Shown: positions 15,787-25,395, numbered from the stretch's first letter. The stretch is 51,490 bases of DNA from Candidatus Cloacimonetes bacterium 4572_55 (GCA_002084765.1 NBMB01000042.1:1-51490); one strand, 5' to 3'. Numbers and translations: made by a program. The notes: a model not told the origin generated them from the letters alone.

Positions 15787-16836
15787 TTAACTATTCATAA
15801 TGATTTTTTTTCTGAATTTGGCGTATTGACCGTAATTCAAATAAATTTTATTGCTCTCGATCATCTCCTCGAACGTGGGAGCTTTTCTTCGAACCTCATT
15901 GATTCGCTCATTCACGGAGAGGATAAAACCGTCGCTTGCCGCTCCTGACCCAAAGGAAACCATCAGGATTTTGTCGCCCGGTTTTGCGATGTCTAAGGTC
16001 GCGGCTAATCCGGTCAAGGACGATCCTGAGTAGGTATTGCCCATGCGGGGGACGACCCATCCCGGCTCGAGCTGTTCCATAGTAAAACCCATCATCTTGC
16101 CTACGCGTAAGGGAAATTTTCCGTTCGGCATGTGGAAAATAGCATAAGCAATCTCCTCTGGCGCGACGTTTCCACGACGAAGGGTCTCCCTTGCGGTTGC
16201 CAAAACATGCCTGAAATACGCGGGTTCGCCGGTAAAACGACCTGTATGTTGCGGATAAAACTGATGTTCTCTACGCCAAAAATCAGCGGTGTCCGACGTA
16301 TAAGAATATGTGACTAAAATGTCGGCGATTGTTTTTCCATTATCGCCCATAATAAATGCAGTCCCACCAGCGGCTGCAGTATACTCCAGAGCGTCGTCCG
16401 GCGCGCCCTGAGACGTATCGGCTCCGACCGCTAGCGCATACGGCATATTCTTCGATTTCACATGACTATAAGCCGCATACATTGCCTCGGAACCCGCCTT
16501 GCAGGCAAACTCGAAATCCGCTACATGCACCTCGGGACCGATTCCCAGCGCATCGGCGACAACCGTGCCGCTCGGTTTTACGGCATACGGATGAGATTCG
16601 GAACCCACATAGACCGATCCAATATCTTTCGGGTCGATCTCGGCTCTCTGCAGCGCGTATTTCGACGCCTGAACTGAAATGGTGATCGTGTCTTCATCAG
16701 GACCGGGAACCGTTTTCTCTTTCAGCAACAGCCCCTTCTTGATCGATTCCGGATCATCGCCCCACTGCAAGGCAATCTCCTCGACTTTGATTCGATAAGT
16801 CGGCACATAAGTGCCATATCCCACAATACCAACCAT
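15787..16836 (-). CDS. Archaeal-type hydroxymethylglutaryl-CoA synthase
   Basis: 349 residues, the length of the archaeal enzyme. The start VGIVGYGTYVPTYRI is characteristic. The catalytic Cys is in FEFACKAGSEAMY near residue 111, with a preceding YVGSESHPYAVKPS segment. ALEYTAAAGGTAFIMG and later NTYSGSSLTGLAA complete the active site. It adds acetyl-CoA to acetoacetyl-CoA to make HMG-CoA. It is the first gene of the operon with thiolase and DUF35; start ATG 16836 has GGAGGTATTT upstream. Bacterial mevalonate routes generally use a different HMGS clade, so archaeal ancestry by transfer is likely. HMG-CoA reductase and later enzymes are not in the window. Confidence 0.88.
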   Translation of the reverse strand: MVGIVGYGTYVPTYRIKVEEIALQWGDDPESIKKGLLLKEKTVPGPDEDTITISVQASKYALQRAEIDPKDIGSVYVGSESHPYAVKPSGTVVADALGIGPEVHVADFEFACKAGSEAMYAAYSHVKSKNMPYALAVGADTSQGAPDDALEYTAAAGGTAFIMGDNGKTIADILVTYSYTSDTADFWRREHQFYPQHTGRFTGEPAYFRHVLATARETLRRGNVAPEEIAYAIFHMPNGKFPLRVGKMMGFTMEQLEPGWVVPRMGNTYSGSSLTGLAATLDIAKPGDKILMVSFGSGAASDGFILSVNERINEVRRKAPTFEEMIESNKIYLNYGQYAKFRKKIIMNS

Positions 16837-16975
16837 AAATAAATACCTCCATAAAAGTATAAAACGAAAAAATAATGGATAAATATTTTACCTAAATAAT
16901 TCAGTCTTAATTCTACGTTCAAAAATTTTCTTGTTTACCCGAATAATTCTATTATGATGCAAAAAAGTGCCGGGT

Positions 16976-18121
16976 TTATTTTTCCCTTCTCAATGTGAGC
17001 GGAAAGTATTGCCTCAAAATCTCCGCATTTAAGATAGAAGCTCCAGCCGCTCCACGAATCGTGTTGTGACCTAATACAACAAATTTGGCGTCCAACACAG
17101 CACTTTTCCGCACGCGTCCTACTACAACCGACATCCCACGACCGATCAAAAGGTCTCGTCGGGGCTGGGGGCGATCAAGCTCAGGTCGATAAACGATAGG
17201 CATTTCCGGAGCTGTCGGCAAATTTAATGATTGAGGCAGACCTCGAAATTCTTGAAACGCTCGCGTAAGCTGAGAAATGGAAGCCGCGTTCCGAAATCGA
17301 ACAAAAATGTTGATCAGATGACCATCCACGATCGGAGCTCTGTTGACTGAAGCACTAATTTTTATCGGATCGAGCCGGATGTGGTCTTCCTCAAATTCTC
17401 CGAGAATCTTTCGCGGTTCAATAGCGATTTTTTCCTCTTCATTCGGAATATAAGGGACCGCGTTTCCGATCATATCCAGCGCGGAGCATCCTGGATAACC
17501 GGCTCCAGACACAGCCTGTAATGTGGACGCGATCACCTGATCCACACCAAAAGCTCGGTGCAGAGGCGCAAGAGCCAGTGTCATGGCGATGGTCAAGCAA
17601 TTGGGATTGGCGACGATAAAGCCGGTTTGATTGCGCTGTTTTTGTTGTATCGGAATCAACTTCAAGTGATCGGGATTCACCTCTGGAATGATCAAGGGGA
17701 CATCCGGCTCCATGCGGTGATTGCGGGCGTTTGTCAGCACAGCGTAGCCTGATCGAGCAAACTCATCCTCGATCTCCCCAGCCACAGAAGCGTCCAGCCC
17801 AGAGAAGGCGATCCGACTCGATCCAGTCTGTGGGAGACTTTTGTCCACCTCGATACACGTTGATTTGCGCACTACCATATCCGCAATTTCCGACGGTATG
17901 TCCGCAGAGACGCGCCAACGGCAGACGTCTCCATAACGATTGCCCGCGGACCGAGGCGAACCTGTCAGTGCTTTGATCTCAAACCAGGGGTGATTCGTTA
18001 GGAGATGAACAAACATTTGCCCAACCATACCGGTCGCGCCGAGGATAACCACAGGAAGTTTTCCGCCATTAATTTTCTCAATTACAGGCTTTTTTTTGAG
18101 CTTTTTATCATTTTCTTGCAT
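16976..18121 (-). CDS. asd: Aspartate-semialdehyde dehydrogenase, archaeal/fungal type
   Basis: 381 residues. An extra 20-residue lysine-rich head precedes the NADP-binding motif VVILGATGMVGQMF near residue 30. The catalytic Cys is in VANPNCLTIAMTLALAPLH near residue 175, with the substrate motif SGAGYPGCSALDMIGNAVPY after it. ILGEFEEDHIRLDPIKISASVNRAPIVDGH matches the archaeal/fungal ASADH family (TIGR00978) rather than the E. coli type. It reduces aspartyl phosphate to aspartate semialdehyde for Lys, Thr and Met synthesis. It lies alone between the kinase genes and the HMGS operon. Start ATG 18121 follows GAGAGAAAT. Confidence 0.9.
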   Translation of the reverse strand: MQENDKKLKKKPVIEKINGGKLPVVILGATGMVGQMFVHLLTNHPWFEIKALTGSPRSAGNRYGDVCRWRVSADIPSEIADMVVRKSTCIEVDKSLPQTGSSRIAFSGLDASVAGEIEDEFARSGYAVLTNARNHRMEPDVPLIIPEVNPDHLKLIPIQQKQRNQTGFIVANPNCLTIAMTLALAPLHRAFGVDQVIASTLQAVSGAGYPGCSALDMIGNAVPYIPNEEEKIAIEPRKILGEFEEDHIRLDPIKISASVNRAPIVDGHLINIFVRFRNAASISQLTRAFQEFRGLPQSLNLPTAPEMPIVYRPELDRPQPRRDLLIGRGMSVVVGRVRKSAVLDAKFVVLGHNTIRGAAGASILNAEILRQYFPLTLRREK

Positions 18122-18166
18122 ATTTCTCTCATTTTTAATTTTTTCGATAATGGATCAAGATCATTC

Positions 18167-19297
18167 TCAGCAGCTCCTCATTGGCACGGTGAATTTGAAA
18201 TTACTGCCGGAGCCGACCTCGCTCTTAACCCATATTTTGCCACCGTTCTTTTCGACAAATTCTTTGCAAAGAACCAGCCCCAGACCTGTTCCTTTTTCAC
18301 CTGCGGTTCCCTCCCGGGTATACTTTTGATCGAGATGAAACAACTTTTTCTGCGCGGACGCGCTTATGCCGATCCCAGTATCAGCTATAGAAATCTCGAT
18401 AAAATCATTGTCAATCGGACGGCTGTTTATGGTTATTTTCCCGTGTGTAGGGGTGAATTTGACAGCGTTATTTATCAGGTTTTGGATAACTGTCGCAATC
18501 ATATGGTCGTCGGCAAATATCAACGTATCGGGGATAATTCTGTTGACCAAACCTATCTCCTTTTTCTCCGCCAAATTTTCAAACAGATTGAGATTCGTTT
18601 CCGTGATCATTGCCAGGTCATTAATTTCCGGATTGAATTCTATCCTGCCTTGCTGCAAGAGAGCCCATTCTAACAAATTTTCAAGTAGCCGATATGTGTT
18701 ATCCGTCGATTTTTTTAAGTGTATCGCATAAAAAGTTATGTCTTCTGGAGTAACATCCTCGCTAAATTTGGTCATCAGTTCCAAGACAGACATGAGACCC
18801 ATAAACGGATTTCTTAAATCATGAGCGATGATAGAGAAAAATCGATCCTTACTCGTATTTAACGCAATGAGTTTATCTTTCTGCTCTATGATCGTTTTTC
18901 TCTGTTGGTGAATTGTCAGGTGCATCTTTACCCGAGCCAATAGCTCTTTGCTATTAAATGGTTTGGTAATATAATCCGACCCTCCCACATCAAACCCTTT
19001 GACTACATTTTCTATATCCGTTTTTGCCGTTAAAAAGATAACCGGAATATCTTTGGTTTTGCTATCTTTTTTCAACTGGTTGCACACGTCATAGCCATCC
19101 ATTTTTGGCATCATAATGTCCAGAAGGATCAAATCAAAATCTTGATCCTTTGTCTTTTCAAGGGCCGCCTTGCCATCAAAAGCATAAGCCAATTCATAGC
19201 TGCCTTTTGATAAAATATTCCCCACTATTTGAATATTTCTCTTTTGATCGTCTACGACCAATACTTTTTCTTTTTTATCGGAATTACTTACCATCAT
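18167..19297 (-). CDS. Response-regulator/histidine-kinase hybrid (REC-HisKA-HATPase)
   Basis: 376 residues from ATG 19297 (GAGGGAAAA upstream). The N-terminal receiver has VLVVDDQKRN, phospho-acceptor Asp in LILLDIMMPKMDGYD, the Thr in VIFLTAKT and the Lys in YITKPFN. The HisKA box is FFSIIAHDLRNPFMGLM with its His near residue 165. The HATPase domain has an N box NLINNAVKFTPT and G boxes DTGIGIS and GTGLGLVLCKEFV. No membrane segment is present, so it is cytoplasmic. It overlaps the end of the large sensor kinase gene by 14 bases and probably receives phosphate from or works with that kinase. No DNA-binding output is seen. Confidence 0.9.
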   Translation of the reverse strand: MMVSNSDKKEKVLVVDDQKRNIQIVGNILSKGSYELAYAFDGKAALEKTKDQDFDLILLDIMMPKMDGYDVCNQLKKDSKTKDIPVIFLTAKTDIENVVKGFDVGGSDYITKPFNSKELLARVKMHLTIHQQRKTIIEQKDKLIALNTSKDRFFSIIAHDLRNPFMGLMSVLELMTKFSEDVTPEDITFYAIHLKKSTDNTYRLLENLLEWALLQQGRIEFNPEINDLAMITETNLNLFENLAEKKEIGLVNRIIPDTLIFADDHMIATVIQNLINNAVKFTPTHGKITINSRPIDNDFIEISIADTGIGISASAQKKLFHLDQKYTREGTAGEKGTGLGLVLCKEFVEKNGGKIWVKSEVGSGSNFKFTVPMRSC

Positions 19298-22040
19298 TTT
19301 TTCCCTCACGTAATCGAATCGCTAACTTTTTAACAATTTGCGGGTATATTTTCAGCCCATCTTGAATTTTATCTATATCAAAGCTACTCACATAAATCAA
19401 TAAGTCAATGCCAAAATTTTTCAGAATTTGTAGCGAATAGATTTCTCCCATCTCTTTGATCCGATTTGCAAATTCATCGTATCTGCTAAAATTGTTGCTT
19501 TTGAGAGTAACCTCCCACAACGTCATATATTCGCCTTCTAATTTCTCGACAACTTCAGGAAGTTTTGCCAGCGTTTCAGCCGATATTTTTCCAAGCTCAA
19601 GAGATTTTGGTTCTTCAGATTGAGCCGATTTTTCAGCGTATGGGATAAAACGGGTCATTTCCAGAAACAAATCAGATATGTCCACAGGTTTGATTAAACG
19701 CCCGTTAAACTCATTGGCTTTCACCCTTTCTTTTGTCTTTTTTGTAGCCGAAGCGGTCAAGACAGTGATCGGAATGCGCTTCAAATCGGCATCATTTTTG
19801 ATCTGTTTCGCGGCTTCATAACCGTCCATAACCGGCATCTTGAGGTCCATCAGGATCATGTCGGGCTTGTGCTCCCGAGCGAGTAAGAGTGCTTGTCGAC
19901 CATCATTAGCTAAAATAACCCGAAGATTTTTTTGTCGCTTTAATATGGCTTGTAACAATCGACGGTTCATTTTTATGTCGTCAACCACCAAAATGGTCGC
20001 CTTTTCAAACTCAATATTCTTGACGTCAAAAAATTGCGCACTTTTTGTTTCCGATTTTACCTCGCAAATAGCCACATCTCTGAGTGCTATCTCAAAAATA
20101 CTGCCTTTGCCCGTCTCACTTTTCAGAGAGATCACGCCATTCATCATCTTTACCAGCCGTTTTGTGATCGTGAGACCTAGACCCGTGCCGCCGAATTTTT
20201 TCGCGCTTTGGCTCTCTTTCTGCAAAAATGCTCCAAATATTTTTTTCTGATCAGACTCTGGGATGCCTATACCCGAGTCCTCCACAGCAAGGATTAAATC
20301 AAGACTATTTTTATATTTTTGTTTTTGAACTCCCCACATTGATAATTTAATATATCCTTTTTCTGTAAACTTGATCGCATTGCCGACCAGATTCAGCAGA
20401 ACTTGCCTTAAGCGGGTCTCATCTAAAGAGAGATATAGGGGAATTCCAGACTCGACTTCAATCTGAAAGTCCAGATTTTTTTCAGCTATTTTCTGTCTAA
20501 ATATCATTTCTATTTCCGTAAAAATAGAAATGATATCGGTTGGTTCGGTGTATATTTTCATCCTTCCCGCTTCGATCTTGGACAGATCGAGAATATCATT
20601 GATCAGAGACAGCAAGTTTTTACCGCCGGTTTTGATAGAATCCAAATAGCTCCTTTGCTTTTGATCGGTAATCATTGAATCCAACAATTCCGTAAAACCA
20701 ATGACAGCATTCATCGGGGTGCGGATTTCGTGGGACATGTTAGCCAAAAATTCGCTCTTCGCGCGGTTGGCGGCTTCCGCGGATTTTTTAGCGACGCTCA
20801 ATTCATTTTCCCACTGCTTGCGCTCAGTAATGTCCATCATATATTCAATCATCTGGACGACTTCTCCCTCGCTATTCAAGATAGGAAACGCATAAATCTC
20901 ATAATATCTGGGAGTTCCTGTTTTATCGAAGTGAAGATGCTGCACAATAAAAGGCTCTTTTGTCTGTTTTATTTTCTTCAGAGGACAAATATATTCTACG
21001 CCATCACAGGGACTGTTTCGTTTGTGGGTCAGAGCGTAGCAGGTTTTTATTGTACCGTCACTTAATGCCCAGCCGCTTGAATTGGCGATGACGATGTGGT
21101 AATCCTTTGCATCGACGACATAAAGAGGATAAGTCAAAGATTCTAAGACATTGTTCAGGAATACATTTTGTTGTTGAACTTTCTCTTCTGCCCGCTTGTG
21201 TTCCTCAATTTCAACTCGAAGCTCAACTGTGCGCTTTTTGATCGACTCCTCAAGTTGATCTCGGTATTTCATCAACTCCACTTCTGCCTGCTTGCGCTCG
21301 ATCAGGCGACATTTGGTTCTACGGAAAATAAAACCGATGGCGACCATTCCAATCAGCCAGATCAAACTGTGGCGCGCGGTATCTTGCCTAAAATTTTTAT
21401 AAAGTAGATTATAATAAGGCTCCAGAAGCACCGAGGTCGATATCCCGCCGCACACATCGCCTACTTCATAACCTTGATGCGCGTGGCATCTTAAGCAATC
21501 TTCTACTACAATAAACGGACGCATTAAACGCATATAGTCCCTGTCGTCGTCGGGTGTGATTTCAAAAACTTCTTCAACTCCGGTCTCAAAAAGTTCCAAA
21601 GAGCGACGCTCCCACTCGTCCGGCGCATTGTCCGGGTTTAAAAGGTCCAGGCTGGTGATATGACCGCGAATACCATATAACTCTGAAAAATCCCCCATCA
21701 TCTGTTTTAACATATAGGTTGGATTCATCAGAGTCAGCTTTTTTCCAGAGGGGGTGGAGATGTCTCGCTCAGGAATATGTTTGAGATATTTATTGGGCGG
21801 CGTTTTTTCGGTTATCGGGACATAGACCCCGCCATGCATGGCAGCCCAGTATCGTAAGGCGGCGTCCTTATTAAAGACCGTCACTGCCTCTTTCTGAGCC
21901 AATTTCTTTATTCCCTGGCTTTTATAGATAAAATCCCATGCCAGCGATGCAGTAATAACAGCAACCCATAATATAATTATTACTATTAAATATTTATAGA
22001 GATAACTAATATTAATTTTTATATTTTTTGAATTTGTCAT
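19284..22040 (-). CDS. Hybrid sensor histidine kinase with haem-c DUF3365 domain, PAS and receiver
   Basis: The start is set at ATG 22040 (AAGGAATTTGG upstream), giving 918 residues. Order: membrane helix near 15-35; periplasmic DUF3365 (Tll0287-like) domain with RYWAAMHGGVYVP and a haem-c motif CLRCH near residue 190; second membrane helix near 240-258; coiled coil; PAS domain with a conserved Cys cluster (CYALTHKRNSPC and CPLKK); HisKA SEFLANMSHEIRTPMNAVIGF; HATPase (NLVGNAIKFTEKG, GTGLGLTITKRLV); receiver with Asp in MILMDLKMPVMDGYE; and a C-terminal helical region. The CxxCH site implies covalent haem and sensing of redox state or a gas such as NO or O2. It forms an operon with the following REC-kinase gene. 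Confidence 0.9.
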   Translation of the reverse strand: MTNSKNIKINISYLYKYLIVIIILWVAVITASLAWDFIYKSQGIKKLAQKEAVTVFNKDAALRYWAAMHGGVYVPITEKTPPNKYLKHIPERDISTPSGKKLTLMNPTYMLKQMMGDFSELYGIRGHITSLDLLNPDNAPDEWERRSLELFETGVEEVFEITPDDDRDYMRLMRPFIVVEDCLRCHAHQGYEVGDVCGGISTSVLLEPYYNLLYKNFRQDTARHSLIWLIGMVAIGFIFRRTKCRLIERKQAEVELMKYRDQLEESIKKRTVELRVEIEEHKRAEEKVQQQNVFLNNVLESLTYPLYVVDAKDYHIVIANSSGWALSDGTIKTCYALTHKRNSPCDGVEYICPLKKIKQTKEPFIVQHLHFDKTGTPRYYEIYAFPILNSEGEVVQMIEYMMDITERKQWENELSVAKKSAEAANRAKSEFLANMSHEIRTPMNAVIGFTELLDSMITDQKQRSYLDSIKTGGKNLLSLINDILDLSKIEAGRMKIYTEPTDIISIFTEIEMIFRQKIAEKNLDFQIEVESGIPLYLSLDETRLRQVLLNLVGNAIKFTEKGYIKLSMWGVQKQKYKNSLDLILAVEDSGIGIPESDQKKIFGAFLQKESQSAKKFGGTGLGLTITKRLVKMMNGVISLKSETGKGSIFEIALRDVAICEVKSETKSAQFFDVKNIEFEKATILVVDDIKMNRRLLQAILKRQKNLRVILANDGRQALLLAREHKPDMILMDLKMPVMDGYEAAKQIKNDADLKRIPITVLTASATKKTKERVKANEFNGRLIKPVDISDLFLEMTRFIPYAEKSAQSEEPKSLELGKISAETLAKLPEVVEKLEGEYMTLWEVTLKSNNFSRYDEFANRIKEMGEIYSLQILKNFGIDLLIYVSSFDIDKIQDGLKIYPQIVKKLAIRLREGKNDGK

Positions 22041-22183
22041 ACCAAATTCCTTTCTTAAAATAAAAAAAAATATGGGAGGGGGTCGAACAAAAAACGCTTT
22101 TATAGTAAAATTAAGGATAAATACCTCAATCACCGTCGGCTGATCAAGATATTTATTTATTTTTCGAGTTTTCGAGATAAAAA

Positions 22184-23005
22184 TTACCCGGAGACAATGC
22201 TCACGCCAGCACTTGCGCCAATTCGACTGGCACCGCTGTAAATCATGTGCATGGCGGTCTCGAAATCTCGCACGCCTCCAGAAGCTTTGACGCCCATAGT
22301 CGCGCCGACGATCTGCCGCATCAGGCGAACATCCTCAACTGTCGCGCCTTGTGTAGAAAATCCGGTCGAGGTTTTGACAAAATGAGCTCCAGCAGCCCTG
22401 GCGATCAGACAGGCGTTGACCTTCTCCTCATGCGTGAGAAGGCAGGTCTCGATGATAACCTTTACCAGAGCGTGGGGTCGAGCCGCCTGGGTCACGGCTT
22501 GCACATCCTTTGCCGCGTTAAGATAGTGTCCGCTTTTAATCGAGCCAACTGGAATCACCATATCCACCTCTGTCGCGCCTTGGTTTACCGCCCACTCGGT
22601 CTCATAGCTTTTTGCATCCGAGGCGTTCGCTCCCAACGGAAATCCCACAACCGTGCATACGGCAACCGAGGAATGGTCCAAAAATTCTCGGCAAAGCGGC
22701 ACATATCGAGAGTTGACACAGACAGATGCGAACTGATGCACTATCGCTTCTTCGCATAAAACGCGGACATGCGCCTCAGTTGCATCCGGTTTCAGCAATG
22801 TGTGATCGATAAATCCGGGCAGTGCTCGCAATATTCGCGGCGTATCTCCTGACCAAGCTGAATGTTGCGTCATATTTCGGATGCGTTTTTCCGATTCCCA
22901 TAAGTCTCGGACAATCTCGTCATTTTCATCCGCCGGGGTGGGGACAAAGCCCTGGACGCGGAGTTCTTTCATCAATTTTTGTCCCATATTTTCTATTTTA
23001 GACAT
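22184..23005 (-). CDS. deoC: Deoxyribose-phosphate aldolase
   Basis: 273 residues, slightly longer than the usual 220-260 because of an N-terminal roughly 50-residue extension ahead of FIDHTLLKPDAT. The Schiff-base Lys is in AHFVKTSTGFSTQGAT near residue 215. VCVNSRYVPLC, VVGFPLGA, EVDMVIPVGSI and KASGGVRDFETA are family motifs. It cleaves 2-deoxyribose 5-phosphate to glyceraldehyde 3-phosphate and acetaldehyde in nucleoside salvage. Start ATG 23005 has AGGAGCTTTTTAG upstream. It lies 32 bp after metG and may share its transcript. Confidence 0.95.
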   Translation of the reverse strand: MSKIENMGQKLMKELRVQGFVPTPADENDEIVRDLWESEKRIRNMTQHSAWSGDTPRILRALPGFIDHTLLKPDATEAHVRVLCEEAIVHQFASVCVNSRYVPLCREFLDHSSVAVCTVVGFPLGANASDAKSYETEWAVNQGATEVDMVIPVGSIKSGHYLNAAKDVQAVTQAARPHALVKVIIETCLLTHEEKVNACLIARAAGAHFVKTSTGFSTQGATVEDVRLMRQIVGATMGVKASGGVRDFETAMHMIYSGASRIGASAGVSIVSG

Positions 23006-23037
23006 CTAAAAAGCTCCTATTTTCACCAAAAAACGAT

Positions 23038-24951
23038 TTATTTCACTTTTGCACCGCTACGGATCGGCTGTTCTGGAGAAAGTAGCGTCAATTTTTCGCC
23101 GTGGTTCGCAGCCAATAACATGCCTTTAGACTCCACGCCTCGAATATTAGCCGACTCCAGATTCGCCACGATCACAATCTGCTTGCCCAGCAGGTCATCG
23201 GGATCGTAGGATTTGGCGATGCCCGCAACGATCTGCCGCTCTTCTTTTCCCACCTCAATCTGAAGTCGGATCAACTTGTCTGTTCCTTGAACCCGCTCCG
23301 CCTTTCTGATAACCGCGACCCGCAAGTCGATCTTTGCAAAATCCTCGTACGTAATCACGCTGGGTTTCGTTTTCTGAGATTTTTTTTGGGACTTGCCGCT
23401 TTTTTTCGGCTGATTTGACGACGCTTTTGCCTTGAACTTACGACGAGGAAAAATCGGTTTTTTATCGATCCGCGTTTTCAATCCAGGCGTCAACGGCTCA
23501 TCGTCAAGGTGCCACTGATCTTTTGGGGAAATGCCGAACCAGTTAAAAACTTCCAGCATTTTTTCCGGCATCACCGGCAGGAGATAGAGAGCCGCCCGAA
23601 CTGTATTTTGCGAAGCAGTGAACAGGATCGTATCAAGCCGATCCTGGTCATTCTGCTTTGCCACAAACCAGGGCGCGGTCTCCTCAAGATAGCGATTGAT
23701 GGAACGCACCAAATGGATCGCAGAATCCGCTGCCTGATGCATCATAAGGGTATCAAAACTTTCGATCAATTTTTGTCGGGATTCCGCGGCGATTTTTTCC
23801 AATTTCTCTTCCGGCTCTGTCCATTTCTTCGGAGAAGGTACAATCCCATTGCAAGAATTCTTGATCATTTTGGTCAACCGACTGACCATATTTCCGAGAT
23901 CATTTGCCAAATCCGCGTTATATCGGCTCACAAAGCTCTCCTCGCTAAAAGAAGAGTCCAGACCGAAACTCATCTCCCTGATCAAGTAATAACGGAACGC
24001 GTCCAGCCCGTATTTGTCGATCAAATCCAGCGGGGTGATCACATTTCCCAGACTTTTCGACATTTTTCCTTTTTCAAACAACCAATAGCCGTGGACGCTC
24101 AGATGTTGAAAAGGCTCGATACCCGCGGCTTTTAGCATGGTAGGCCAATAAATGCCGTGTTGTTTGAGGATATCTTTTCCGATGATATGCTCTGCGACCG
24201 GCCAAAATTTGGAAAATAGCTCCCCGTCCAGATAATCTATCCCGCTGATATAATTAATCAGCGCGTCAAACCAGACATAAGTGACGTAATTGCTGTCAAA
24301 TGGTAGCTCGATTCCCCACTTGAGACGAGACTTGGGGCGAGAAATACATAAATCCTCTAAGGGCTCCCGCAAAAATCCCAATGCCTCGTTTTTGTATCGT
24401 TCTGGGCGAATAAAGTCCGGATTTTTATTGATATGATCGATCATCCACTCTTGATATTTGCTCATTTTAAAGAAGTAATTGCTCTCTTTGATCAACTCCG
24501 GCCTGGTCTGGTGATCAGGACATTTCTCGTCCACCAACTCGGTATCCTTATAAAACCGCTCGCAGCCAACACAATATTTGCCCTCGTATTCGCTGAAATA
24601 TATATCGCCGCTATCATACACTTTTTGCAAAATATGGCGAACCACCTTTCTATGTTCTGGATCTGTGGTCCGGATAAATCGATCATTCGAGGCGTTGAGG
24701 CGCGGCAGAATATCCCGAAATTTCTGGCTGATCTGACTCGCGTACTCATGCGGACTCACGCCTTTTTCCAGCGCGGCGCGGGCGACTTTATCCCCGTGCT
24801 CGTCCGTTCCAGTGAGGAAAAAAGTCTCGTAATCGTTCATCTGATAGAAACGTTTCCGGACGTCAGCTACAATTGTGGTGTACGCGTGCCCCAGGTGCGG
24901 ATCAGCGTTCGCATAATATATTGGCGTTGTCACGTAATATTTTTTATCCAA
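23038..24951 (-). CDS. metG: Methionine-tRNA ligase with C-terminal tRNA-binding domain
   Basis: 637 residues. The class I signature is PHLGHAYTT near residue 20 and the KMSKS loop KGKMSKSLGNV near 300. The zinc site shows CVGCERF and KCPDH (one pair of Cys and a Cys/His pair), the reduced one-knuckle-like form. The C-terminal 115 residues are an EMAP/Trbp111-like OB domain (FAKIDLRVAVIRKAERV, GKQIVIVANLE) linked by a Lys/Ser-rich hinge. It charges tRNA-Met. The start is probably TTG 24951, eight bases after GGGAGAA; no better ATG exists nearby. Confidence 0.96.
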   Translation of the reverse strand: MDKKYYVTTPIYYANADPHLGHAYTTIVADVRKRFYQMNDYETFFLTGTDEHGDKVARAALEKGVSPHEYASQISQKFRDILPRLNASNDRFIRTTDPEHRKVVRHILQKVYDSGDIYFSEYEGKYCVGCERFYKDTELVDEKCPDHQTRPELIKESNYFFKMSKYQEWMIDHINKNPDFIRPERYKNEALGFLREPLEDLCISRPKSRLKWGIELPFDSNYVTYVWFDALINYISGIDYLDGELFSKFWPVAEHIIGKDILKQHGIYWPTMLKAAGIEPFQHLSVHGYWLFEKGKMSKSLGNVITPLDLIDKYGLDAFRYYLIREMSFGLDSSFSEESFVSRYNADLANDLGNMVSRLTKMIKNSCNGIVPSPKKWTEPEEKLEKIAAESRQKLIESFDTLMMHQAADSAIHLVRSINRYLEETAPWFVAKQNDQDRLDTILFTASQNTVRAALYLLPVMPEKMLEVFNWFGISPKDQWHLDDEPLTPGLKTRIDKKPIFPRRKFKAKASSNQPKKSGKSQKKSQKTKPSVITYEDFAKIDLRVAVIRKAERVQGTDKLIRLQIEVGKEERQIVAGIAKSYDPDDLLGKQIVIVANLESANIRGVESKGMLLAANHGEKLTLLSPEQPIRSGAKVK

Positions 24952-25030
24952 AATTATATTCTCCCGTTTATATTAATTAAATTATGTTTTATAATGATTC
25001 TAATTTGATCATTATTTCATGGCAAGAGGC

Positions 25031-25051
25031 GTCCGCAGATTACGCAGATTG
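25031..25051 (+). repeat. Dispersed CCGCAGATTACGCAGATT repeat, copy 1
   Basis: GTCCGCAGATTACGCAGATT occurs here. It shares the core with copies at 25261, 27600 (reverse) and 31800. Confidence 0.85.
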
Positions 25052-25260
25052 TTTGGATATTTGGTAATTGCCAATTATCAAGTATCCAAACTAAAAGTCA
25101 GGGCTAAAAATAAATCGGTTCAGGGCTAAAAGCAATCGAAAAATAAAAACGTTCAACGATTTTCGAAGGAAACAAGCGGGGTTCTCTAATCGGAACGATT
25201 TTTCTTGTTTAATCGAGCAAGCCGAGATATATTAATTTTTACTACGGATGTTCGGAGTTC

Positions 25261-25282
25261 GATCCGCAAATTACGCAGATTA
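25261..25282 (+). repeat. Dispersed CCGCAGATTACGCAGATT repeat, copy 2
   Basis: GATCCGCAAATTACGCAGAT, followed by TAAGAGTTGATAAC, has one mismatch to the core. The trailing TTAAGA-TTGATAA segment is also similar to that behind the copy at 31800-31860. Confidence 0.8.
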
Positions 25283-25344
25283 AGAGTTGATAACTAAAAT
25301 GTTATATGGTGTTTTGCGCGCATGTAATTCAAAAATTTGTTATA

Positions 25345-25395
25345 ACTCTTTTCTGTGTTCTTTGTGTTCTCTGTGCCTCTGTGGTAAATAATTCA
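25345..25395. repeat. CTCTGTG-type intergenic repeat
   Basis: A run of TCTGTGTTCTTTGTGTTCTC followed by TGTGCCTCTGTGGTAAATAATTCAGG is a purine/pyrimidine-biased low-complexity repeat. A reverse-oriented relative (ACAGAGTCACAGAGAGCGCA) lies at 31938-31962. Confidence 0.65.
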
